Shown here piece by piece: positions 1-6,805 of a stretch of DNA of 7,120 nt. A program made the translations under genes and the position numbers. Origin of the DNA: Methanobacteriota archaeon (GTDB lineage Archaea > Thermoplasmatota > Poseidoniia > Poseidoniales > Thalassarchaeaceae). The notes under the pieces were generated by a model. It had not been told where the DNA came from. It saw nothing but the letters and a program-made list of their open reading frames with translations, and searched no databases. Within the stretch, counting starts at the first letter, position 1. Every line of letters starts with the position of its first letter. Where the stretch lies: contig NYXO01000081.1 of NCBI GenBank assembly GCA_002685415.1, positions 1 through 7,120 of the forward strand. Direction: 5' to 3'.

Positions 1-1
1 C

Positions 2-670
2 AATAATCTATATTGGTGCCTTACTGCTGCTTTAATTACTGTTCCTTTAGCACTAATAATTGCATTACTTTTGGCTCATAGGTCTAGAGGATGGAAAGTA
101 TTTAGAACAGTTCTATTTATTCCTCAGGTTGTGTCATCAGCTGCGATAGCTATGTTATGGGCTGCTATGTTCAATGCAGAATATGGTTTAGTTAATTTCT
201 TGTTAGACTACATTGGTTTTTCTGATTATAAAAATCACAACTGGCTTGGTAATATAAGAACAGCAAACGCAGCCTTAATTGGTTTCTCTTTGTGTTATGT
301 TGGATATTTTATGGTTATTATGCTTGCAAAAACTGCGGGCATTTCAGAAGATTATTATGATGCAGCTAATATAGATGGAGCTAGCCAATTTCAAAAAGAT
401 CTACATATTACTGCACCGTTAATTAAAAGTACTTTTTTTCTATGTATAATTTTAGCTGTCATATTTAACTTAAGACAGTTTGAATATGTATATTTGATGA
501 CTGCGGGAGGACCCGCAAATAAAACACAAGTGCTTGTTGTTTATATCTGGAATGAATTATCAGTACAAAGACTTGGTCGAGGAAATGCCGCAGGAGTGAT
601 AATGATAGCAATTGGTGCTATTCTTTTATTATCACTTCGTAAATTATTAAAAAGTGAAACCTATAACTAA
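2..670 (+). CDS. Sugar ABC transporter permease, MalF/UgpA type (5' partial)
   Basis: This is an inner-membrane permease subunit of a CUT1-type carbohydrate ABC importer. The reading frame is open to the first base of the window, so the N-terminus is missing; 222 residues are visible against roughly 290-300 for a whole protein. A TTG at 71 is internal and not the start, because the residues before it (LYWCLTAALITVPLALII) form a typical transmembrane helix of the family. The cytoplasmic EAA loop that docks onto the ATPase is clear at visible residues 117-141 (DAANIDGA followed by ITAPLI), and the family's TAGGP motif follows near residue 181. Several hydrophobic segments and a basic C-terminal tail (LRKLLK) complete it. 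The second permease follows immediately, so the two presumably form the heterodimeric channel. The exact sugar cannot be read from the sequence. Family assignment is firm. Confidence 0.93.
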   Translation, partial: NNLYWCLTAALITVPLALIIALLLAHRSRGWKVFRTVLFIPQVVSSAAIAMLWAAMFNAEYGLVNFLLDYIGFSDYKNHNWLGNIRTANAALIGFSLCYVGYFMVIMLAKTAGISEDYYDAANIDGASQFQKDLHITAPLIKSTFFLCIILAVIFNLRQFEYVYLMTAGGPANKTQVLVVYIWNELSVQRLGRGNAAGVIMIAIGAILLLSLRKLLKSETYN

Positions 671-671
671 A

Positions 672-1508
672 ATGCAAAGAGATCTATCTTCAAACTTTTA
701 TTTTATTTTTAAATGGGTAATCATAATATCCTTTGTCTTTTATGCAGTATTTCCTTTTCTATGGTTGGTGCTTGCTTCTTTGAAAACAAATGCTGAGTTA
801 CTTGATGATCCATTTAAACTACCAGCGGTATTTCAATTTCAAAATTATTCTAACGCTATTCGTGAGGCAGGACTAGGAAAGCTAATAATTAATTCTTTAG
901 TAATTAGTACCAGTGCAACCTTCTTAAATATTTTATTTTCATCAATGTGTGCATTTGCAATAGCTCGACATACTTTTTGGGGAAAGAATGTTCTATTTTT
1001 AATGATAACGGCTGGTATTTTAGTTCCATTAAATGCACTGATAATTCCTTATTTTGCAATTATTAATTTTTTAAATCTTTATGATACAAGGCTTGGACTT
1101 ATTTTAGTTTATTGTGCTGTTGGACTTCCTGTTTCAACATTTATCCTTACAGAGTTTTTTAAATCCATACCCAAGGAAATTGAAGAAGCGTCATTTTTAG
1201 ATGGTTGTAATTTTGCTGCTAGATATTTTAGGATTATGTTACCTTTAGCTTTGCCAGGCTTGGCAACTGCGGGAACGTTTCAATTTATTTTGTGTTGGAA
1301 TGAATTTATCTATGCAATGCTTTTGACATCTTCAACAGACATAAGAACTATTCAATTTGGAATAAGTTATTTTACTAATCAATTCTTTTCAGATTATGTA
1401 GGAATGTTTGCTGCAGTGGTAATTAGTATTTTGCCAAGTATAACTGTATTTGTATTATTCCAGGAAAGAGTTATTAATGGCTTAACTGCTGGATCAGTAA
1501 AAGGTTAA
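672..1508 (+). CDS. Sugar ABC transporter permease, MalG/UgpE type
   Basis: This is the second inner-membrane permease of the CUT1-type importer, 278 residues and the normal length for the family. About six hydrophobic segments are visible, near residues 14-36, 72-97, 106-131, 141-161, 200-218 and 242-264. The EAA loop lies at about residues 171-195 (EEASFLDG, then IMLPLALPG). The usual DGA of this loop is DGC here. The C-terminal ERVINGLTAGSVKG ending is typical of MalG-like permeases, which end in a (Q/E)R...GLT.GAVKG pattern. I chose ATG at 672, one base after the upstream stop. A GTG at 654 in the same frame would add six residues and overlap the upstream gene by 17 bases. Neither start has a strong Shine-Dalgarno sequence. 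The ATPase and solute-binding protein genes are not in the window. Confidence 0.94.
   Translation: MQRDLSSNFYFIFKWVIIISFVFYAVFPFLWLVLASLKTNAELLDDPFKLPAVFQFQNYSNAIREAGLGKLIINSLVISTSATFLNILFSSMCAFAIARHTFWGKNVLFLMITAGILVPLNALIIPYFAIINFLNLYDTRLGLILVYCAVGLPVSTFILTEFFKSIPKEIEEASFLDGCNFAARYFRIMLPLALPGLATAGTFQFILCWNEFIYAMLLTSSTDIRTIQFGISYFTNQFFSDYVGMFAAVVISILPSITVFVLFQERVINGLTAGSVKG
1499..1504 (+). promoter_or_regulatory. Probable ribosome binding site for the TTG-started sulfatase
   Basis: AAAAGG lies at the end of the upstream permease gene, 10 bases before the TTG at 1515. It is the best Shine-Dalgarno-like match near this gene and supports the TTG start. The gene has no ATG in the region that must encode the first beta strand. 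The site overlaps the last codons and stop region of the permease gene, which suggests coupled translation (inference). Confidence 0.45.
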
Positions 1509-1514
1509 TTTTTT

Positions 1515-2789
1515 TTGACTCATCCAAATATTATTAAAATTATATGTCATGATATTGGCAAGCATCTTGGGTGTTATGGAGTTAAGTCTGTTAGCACAAA
1601 AGCAATTGATGCTCTTGCAAAAAACGGCATTTTATTTGAAAATTCATATGCAACAAGTCCAGGTTGCAGTCCTAGCAGAGCTGCAATAGCAACCGGTTTG
1701 TATCCTCATAATAATGGTGTTTTGGGTTTGGCCCATGCCCATTTTGGTTGGAATCTTGATGAAAAGGTTAATCATATTGCAAAATATTTTTTGAAAAATG
1801 GTTATAACTCAATTCTTTTTGGATTACAGCATGTTACTTACAATGAGAAAACCTTAGGTTTCAAAAAAATTTTTCCAGAAAGGCCTGCAGATGCAGTAGT
1901 AAAAAATATAAGAGAAAATATTGATAGCAATTTATTTAAAAAACCTTTTTATGCGGAGATAAATTTCTTTGAACCTCATCGACCTTTTGATTTTGGGGGA
2001 GTTAAACCCTTTAAATCTAAGGGCATATCTGTTCCAAAATATATTCCAAATAATCATGATATTAGAAAAGAGTTTGCATCAATGCAAGGAGCAATAAAAA
2101 AAATGGATGACTCAGTTGGTAAAATTATTAATATTTTAAAAAGAACAAACCTTTATGAAAATACAATAATATTATTCACGACAGATCACGGAATACCCTT
2201 TCCAAGGGCAAAAGGTACGCTGTATGATGCTGGAATTGAAACTAGTTTAATTATTTCTTATCCTAAGCTTAAAATTAAAAATAAAAAATTCAAAGAATTA
2301 ATTTCAAATATTGATATTCTGCCAACCTTGTTGGATTTTGCAAAAATAAAAATACCTAAAATTATTCAGGGAAAAAGCTTTTACCCATTGATCATGAATA
2401 AAAAATATAACGAAAATAAAAACATATTTGCAGAAAAAACGTACCATGATTTATTTGATCCAATACGATGTATAAGAGACAAAAATTATAAATTAATAAT
2501 AAATTTTGACTCAGATAAAATAATAAGGGTTCCAGGAGATGTAATGATGGGCCCTACATACAAAGCAATGTTAAAACAAATGATTAATGTAAGAGACCGT
2601 TATGAGCTATATCATATCAAAAAAGATAAATTTGAAAGAAAAAATTTAGCTCAAAATAAGAAATATAAAAAAATAAGACAAGACCTTTTGAGAAAGATTG
2701 CTAAGTGGATGAAATCAACAAAAGATCCTTTACTAAACAATCATATTAAATCACCTTTTTTTATTGATACTGTTAAAGATCTTACATAA
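1515..2789 (+). CDS. Type I sulfatase, N-sulfoglucosamine sulfohydrolase (SGSH)-like
   Basis: This is a formylglycine-dependent type I sulfatase of 424 residues. The nucleophile motif CSPSR is at residues 51-55; Cys51 would be converted to formylglycine. HD at residues 12-13 stands where many sulfatases have DD. EPHRPF (153-158) and TTDHGIPFP (222-230) supply the usual downstream metal and sulfate ligands. The DHGIPFP stretch, the NGxxGL block after the CSPSR helix and the ending around ELYHIKKDKFERKNLA resemble human SGSH as I recall it, which removes N-sulfate from heparan glucosamine. The subfamily call is from memory, and the substrate may differ. There is no signal peptide, as the first strand (NIIKIICHD) starts at residue 5, so the enzyme should be cytoplasmic. 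The TTG start is chosen because no other start precedes that strand. The loop usually reading GKxH is GLQH (103-106), so the lysine is absent. Very AT-rich. Confidence 0.92.
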   Translation: MTHPNIIKIICHDIGKHLGCYGVKSVSTKAIDALAKNGILFENSYATSPGCSPSRAAIATGLYPHNNGVLGLAHAHFGWNLDEKVNHIAKYFLKNGYNSILFGLQHVTYNEKTLGFKKIFPERPADAVVKNIRENIDSNLFKKPFYAEINFFEPHRPFDFGGVKPFKSKGISVPKYIPNNHDIRKEFASMQGAIKKMDDSVGKIINILKRTNLYENTIILFTTDHGIPFPRAKGTLYDAGIETSLIISYPKLKIKNKKFKELISNIDILPTLLDFAKIKIPKIIQGKSFYPLIMNKKYNENKNIFAEKTYHDLFDPIRCIRDKNYKLIINFDSDKIIRVPGDVMMGPTYKAMLKQMINVRDRYELYHIKKDKFERKNLAQNKKYKKIRQDLLRKIAKWMKSTKDPLLNNHIKSPFFIDTVKDLT

Positions 2790-2799
2790 TTATTTACAT

Positions 2800-3489
2800 A
2801 TGAAATCTATTCAAAATAATAAAATATTCATAGATTCATCTGAGTATATTTATAGAGTTGCACACCTTACCTTAGAAGGGACTTGTTCGTTAGATCATGG
2901 ACCAAAGAATGTTTTTATTAAAAATTTATACGTAGATAAATATCCAGTGACAAATCAACAATTCTTAAATTTTATAAAAAGCACAGGTTATAAACCAGCA
3001 GACCCTCAAAGATTTTTAGCACATAATCCTAATAAAATTAAAAATAATTATCCTGTAGTTTGTGTATCCCAATATGATGCAATGCAATATGCTAAATGGG
3101 TTGGTGGAAGACTTCCAACTGATGAAGAATGGCAATACATCGCTGCTGGCCCAAACTATTTAGAATGGCCTTGGGGCGATATATTTGATCCCTTGGTTTG
3201 CAATCATGATCATGGTGCATTAACACCTGTAAATGCGCATAAAAAAGGAGCTAGCTGGTGTGGGTGTGAAGATTTAAGTGGTAATACCTGGGAATGGACG
3301 TCTGGAGTTTATGATGACGGGGAACATAAATTTGCACTTTTAAGAGGTGGGAGTTTTTTTTATGCACAAGATCATTGGCATGTCGGTGGGGGAGCAAGAA
3401 AAAATAATTATCATTGGAAACTTCAATTATTAAATGAAGGAATGAACCGAGCATCAACTTTAGGCTTTAGATGTGTTTATGATGCATAA
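2800..3489 (+). CDS. SUMF1/FGE-sulfatase-fold protein lacking the catalytic cysteine pair
   Basis: This 229-residue protein has the formylglycine-generating-enzyme (SUMF1, C-type-lectin-like) fold. Visible family blocks are PVTN (49-52), GGRLPTDEEW (102-111), WPWG (123-126), DLSGNTWEW (158-166), RGGS (182-185) and a closing GFRCV (222-226). In aerobic FGEs the block after RGGS carries two copper-binding catalytic cysteines spaced CxxxxC. Here those positions read Tyr188 and Trp193, so conversion of sulfatase cysteine to formylglycine by the known mechanism is unlikely. Other cysteines exist, including a CGC at 154-156, but not at the active-site positions. It sits between a sulfatase and a hydrolase-like gene, so a role in the same pathway is likely; a lyase, binding or chaperone-like role is possible. 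I chose ATG at 2800, 10 bases after the sulfatase stop. A TTG at 2764 would overlap it by 26 bases. No clear ribosome binding site. Confidence 0.88.
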   Translation: MKSIQNNKIFIDSSEYIYRVAHLTLEGTCSLDHGPKNVFIKNLYVDKYPVTNQQFLNFIKSTGYKPADPQRFLAHNPNKIKNNYPVVCVSQYDAMQYAKWVGGRLPTDEEWQYIAAGPNYLEWPWGDIFDPLVCNHDHGALTPVNAHKKGASWCGCEDLSGNTWEWTSGVYDDGEHKFALLRGGSFFYAQDHWHVGGGARKNNYHWKLQLLNEGMNRASTLGFRCVYDA

Positions 3490-5305
3490 AAATAAAAAAG
3501 TGAAAAATAAAATAATCAGTCTTTCTTCGCGAGATTTATTATTTTCTATTGATTATGAAAAAAAAATGAATTTAGATAAATTATTTGATTTAAATTCAAA
3601 ATATAATTTTTTAAAAAATAAGAATAATGATCTTTTAAAGATAAAAATAGAAAATGAAATTATTTCTAATAGTTTTTTACGAATTGAAAACGTTATAGAT
3701 CAAACAAAAAATAAATTTAAATTTATTGCTCTAGATTTTTCATATTTATTTAAAAAAGATGTTTTTAAAGGACGGGTATCAATAATTCAAAAAAAAGAGA
3801 ATATCATCGACATTATTTTTCAGTTAGCTGTTAAATGGAATAATGAAATTCCAAAGAAAACAACGCTTATATTTCCTTTTTTACGCAATCTTAACAATCA
3901 TAAAAATTTTTTAAAACCTGGACATGTGATTAATGGTAAAAAATCTATAAAAAAAAGTGTTTGGAATTTTCATGAATATCCTCCTGCAATAATAACTAAT
4001 AATTCTAAGAATGTTGCAGTTGGTATAGAATTTTTTGACCAATTTCCATGGCAATCTAATTATAACCTCGGAATGCATGAAGCTATTCTAAAAGACGATT
4101 TTGATCATTATGAGTCTGAGGTTCAATTAAATAGAGAGCTTTCCGATGTAATTACTATGCGGCTCTACACAAGTTCTAAGGGTAAAAATGAAATTTTTCA
4201 TCTCTGGAAAGAGAACACGAGAAGCAGATATGATTTAAGAAAATATTTTAGACCAAAAAATACTTGGATTAAAAAAAATTATATTACACACTTTACATTT
4301 GCTTACGGGAAAGAGATTTTTGATTATAAAAAAACAAAATTAAACATAAAAAAAATTATAAAAGATGGAAAAGAATTTGGAGGCTATGACTCTTTAATTT
4401 TTTGGCATCAATATCCAAGATTGGGTCTTGATAATACAAATCAATGGGATCTTTACAAGTATTTACCTGAAGAATTAAAATCAATAAAAAAAATTGTAGA
4501 AATATGTCATAGAAATGGAATTAAATTTTTTATTCCATTTAAACCTTGGGATGTTAGATCAAATGAAAGCTTAGATTATCATGCGAAGTCGCTAGAACAT
4601 TTTATAACTAAAACAAACATTGATGGCTTTTTTTTAGATACAATGTCTTCATTGCCTGAGTCTTTTCTTAAGATACAAAAAAAATTTCCTTCTTTTGAAT
4701 TTGCTTCTGAGGGAACGCCAAAAGAACAAAGACAAATCGAGCAATTAACAAGTTCTTGGGATCAAATTGGGGATATTCGAAGAAACTATAAGGTTGAAGT
4801 TGAGGCTAATATGTTTCGCTTTGTTTTTCCTGAACATCCGCTTAACTTGGTTTCTAGATGGAGTGTAGGCTCTGATAAGGACTCAATCATTAAAAGAGCT
4901 GCTTTTAATGGGACTGGTTTAGTTATTTGGCAAGATGTGTTTGGATGTTGGTTGCCCTTTAGTAAGAAACAAAAAAAAGTAATTAATCAATTAAAATATG
5001 TCCTTAAAAAATTTCATAATATTATTTTTGGATCCAATTCAACTCCGTTAATTGACACTTTATCAGCTGGTCTAATTTGTAATGAATTTTCTAATAATAG
5101 TAATCAAAAAATATTTGCAATTTATAATTTCACAAAGAAAAATATTTCTGGACCCTTTGTTAAAATTGAATCCAAAATTAATATTAAAATTCAACAAGTT
5201 TTTGGAACAAATAGTTCAATACAATTAAAAAAAATTAAAAAAGATCAAGCTCTATACGGCACTATTAAAGCTGATGATGTAGTTTTAGTTCATATTAAAT
5301 ATTAA
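3479..5305 (+). CDS. Putative glycoside hydrolase-like protein, family not recognised
   Basis: This 608-residue protein belongs to no family I can name with certainty. Residues up to about 260 are lysine-rich and strand-like, resembling the beta-sandwich domain that precedes the barrel in many glycosidases (GFxxFFDQFPW-like segment near 183-192). From about 265 to 515 there are barrel-like strand motifs: THFTFAYG (270-277), DSLIFWHQYPRLG (304-316), KFFIPFKPWD (349-358), DGFFLDTM (382-389) and FEFASEG (406-412). The C-terminal 90 residues look like a final beta domain. Asp387 and Glu411 stand at strand ends where clan GH-D/GH31-type enzymes hold catalytic acids; this is inference. There is no signal peptide, so it should be cytoplasmic. 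ATG at 3479 overlaps the upstream gene by 11 bases; a GTG at 3473 and an ATG at 3482 are alternatives. It is the most AT-rich gene here. Confidence 0.8.
   Translation: MMHKNKKVKNKIISLSSRDLLFSIDYEKKMNLDKLFDLNSKYNFLKNKNNDLLKIKIENEIISNSFLRIENVIDQTKNKFKFIALDFSYLFKKDVFKGRVSIIQKKENIIDIIFQLAVKWNNEIPKKTTLIFPFLRNLNNHKNFLKPGHVINGKKSIKKSVWNFHEYPPAIITNNSKNVAVGIEFFDQFPWQSNYNLGMHEAILKDDFDHYESEVQLNRELSDVITMRLYTSSKGKNEIFHLWKENTRSRYDLRKYFRPKNTWIKKNYITHFTFAYGKEIFDYKKTKLNIKKIIKDGKEFGGYDSLIFWHQYPRLGLDNTNQWDLYKYLPEELKSIKKIVEICHRNGIKFFIPFKPWDVRSNESLDYHAKSLEHFITKTNIDGFFLDTMSSLPESFLKIQKKFPSFEFASEGTPKEQRQIEQLTSSWDQIGDIRRNYKVEVEANMFRFVFPEHPLNLVSRWSVGSDKDSIIKRAAFNGTGLVIWQDVFGCWLPFSKKQKKVINQLKYVLKKFHNIIFGSNSTPLIDTLSAGLICNEFSNNSNQKIFAIYNFTKKNISGPFVKIESKINIKIQQVFGTNSSIQLKKIKKDQALYGTIKADDVVLVHIKY
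5295..5305. other. Tail-to-tail overlap of the two operons
   Basis: The stop codon of the plus-strand hydrolase-like gene (5303-5305) and that of the minus-strand sulfatase (5295-5297) lie within each other's coding sequence. The convergent genes therefore share 11 bases. No GC-rich hairpin with a T-tract is visible on either strand in about 60 bases around the junction, so transcripts from the two operons may run into each other or end by Rho (inference). Confidence 0.85.
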
Positions 5306-6803
5306 AATAATTAGCTAATAGCTCTTTAGGTGGATCATTTTCTTTTATTGAATCAATCATTTTTTCTTTGTATTTGATAATAAGATGTCGATCTTGTAAT
5401 GGATTCAATTGACCTGGATCCTCAATAATATTGTATAGCGCACTCTTAGTATCCTCCAGAGATTTAAAACCTTCATCTGTTTTTCTTTGAATTCTGTTTA
5501 TCTTCATAACAGGTATATCTTTTGTAAATGAAAATGGTTCCTGAATTTTTATAGTTCTTAGTTCTTCATTTGAAAAAAACTGTCTCATGTGTGTTGGCAT
5601 TAAAGTGTATTGATATTTATCTTTGCTTGTTTGATCAAAATTATCAGGATAGTGAAAATACGTATAACTTCCATCAGTTATATTAATTCCTCCTCCCCAA
5701 TAACCATAGAGCGCTGTATATATATTTGAGTCTTTTTTTAATAAATCTAAAAGTGATTTACCCTTAACCTCTTTCGGAATATTCAAATTATTCATAGCAA
5801 GAAACGTTGGCATTAAATCAATATTCTGAGTAACTGCACTTCTTGATTCCCCAACATACTGTTTATAATCAGGATGATAAATAAAAAGAGGTATATGAGC
5901 TATTTCATTATACATTGGCATTCTATTTTTTGCCCACCAATCATGTTCTCCAAGCATAAAACCATGATCGGTTGTCAAAATTAAAGCTGTGTTATCCCAT
6001 AATTTTTGTTCATCAAAGTAATCTAAAATTTTACCTAATAAATAATCACACAGTCCTACCAAGGCAAAGTAATTAGCTTTCAATTCAGCAACTTCATCAT
6101 CAGTTTCTTTTACTTTATCATATTGTGGCCAATCTAACCTTGGTCCTCGGTAATTTGTTTTAAATTTTTCTCTGAAACGTTTTGGAGCAAAAAAAGGTTC
6201 ATGAGGATCAAATGTTTCCAGCTGTAAAAACCAATCATCTGCATCCTTATTTATTTGAAGAAAATCTAGAGCAGAATTAAAACATTTAACAGAAGGGAAG
6301 TCTTTTTCTTCTTTTATATATTCACTATTGATCGCATAACGATAATGCCCAGACTCTCTATTATTGAGATTTAACTGTGATTTATGAAATTTTTCTTTGA
6401 ATTTTTCCAATGGTGGCTGAACCATTGCTTTCCATGGATCACTTTCTTGACCTCTTATAAAATCCCAACTATTAAATCTGTTATGGTAGGTGGCACCACC
6501 ATCTTCAAAATAATGGTAATGATCAGTCACTAAATGGGAATATATTTTATTTTTTCTTAATATTTCTGGAAAAGAATTATCAAATGGTTCCAAAGGACCC
6601 CAACTTCGATGCAAGAAATTTAACCTTCCCGAATGCATATCTCTTCTTGCAGGCATACATGGCATACTTCCAACATAGTGATTATTAAATTGAATAGATT
6701 TTTTAGCTAATCGATTAAAATTCTTTGTTTCAAAATATTTTCCACCATACGAATTTAACATTCTTAAATTTAGTGAATCAAAAAGTAAAAATAGAGTTTT
6801 CAA
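5295..6803 (-). CDS. Type I sulfatase, CMPAR-motif subfamily
   Basis: This is a second formylglycine-dependent type I sulfatase, 502 residues, of a subfamily different from the SGSH-like one. The nucleophile motif CMPAR is at 49-53, with Cys49 to be modified; it fits the minimal CxPxR recognition pattern. Other blocks are the first strand with Asp9 (LFLLFDSLN), FDPHEPFF (198-205), TTDHGFMLGEHDWWAKN (277-293, with Asp279, His280 and Lys292 as probable ligands) and IPLFIYHP (304-311). The region that usually reads GKxH is DHYHYFEDGG (94-103), which I believe is typical of this subfamily. There is no signal peptide, so it is probably cytoplasmic. The start is TTG at 6803: an in-frame stop lies three codons upstream, and the next ATG (residue 15) would remove the first strand and Asp9. 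It follows the oxygenase gene by 2 bases, as one operon. Substrate unknown. Confidence 0.93.
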   Translation of the reverse strand: MKTLFLLFDSLNLRMLNSYGGKYFETKNFNRLAKKSIQFNNHYVGSMPCMPARRDMHSGRLNFLHRSWGPLEPFDNSFPEILRKNKIYSHLVTDHYHYFEDGGATYHNRFNSWDFIRGQESDPWKAMVQPPLEKFKEKFHKSQLNLNNRESGHYRYAINSEYIKEEKDFPSVKCFNSALDFLQINKDADDWFLQLETFDPHEPFFAPKRFREKFKTNYRGPRLDWPQYDKVKETDDEVAELKANYFALVGLCDYLLGKILDYFDEQKLWDNTALILTTDHGFMLGEHDWWAKNRMPMYNEIAHIPLFIYHPDYKQYVGESRSAVTQNIDLMPTFLAMNNLNIPKEVKGKSLLDLLKKDSNIYTALYGYWGGGINITDGSYTYFHYPDNFDQTSKDKYQYTLMPTHMRQFFSNEELRTIKIQEPFSFTKDIPVMKINRIQRKTDEGFKSLEDTKSALYNIIEDPGQLNPLQDRHLIIKYKEKMIDSIKENDPPKELLANYFNI

Positions 6804-6805
6804 CT

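Noticed and set aside
71..73. TTG at 71 as the start of the first permease
   Set aside because: The same frame continues without a stop to the window edge and encodes a typical transmembrane helix before it, so the gene is simply cut by the window.
502..517. A perfect GC-rich 6-bp stem with a 4-base loop (TGCGGG / CCCGCA) in the first permease gene
   Set aside because: It falls exactly on codons for the conserved TAGGPA motif of MalF-type permeases and has no T-tract after it, so it is best explained by coding constraint.
1485..1516. A possible terminator between the permease and the sulfatase: a small stem ACTG/CAGT followed by a T8 run
   Set aside because: The stem has only 4 pairs and the T run begins 10 bases after it; the run also overlaps the start codon of the next gene in an otherwise continuous operon.
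3251..3457. A 68-codon open frame on the minus strand inside the FGE-fold gene
   Set aside because: It is antisense to well-conserved SUMF1 motifs, has no recognisable domain and low-complexity content; it is a shadow of the real gene.
5310..5319. A 10-base palindrome ATTAGCTAAT near the convergent junction
   Set aside because: It is short, AT-rich, has no loop, and lies in the coding sequence for the minus-strand sulfatase C-terminus; such palindromes are expected by chance at this base composition.
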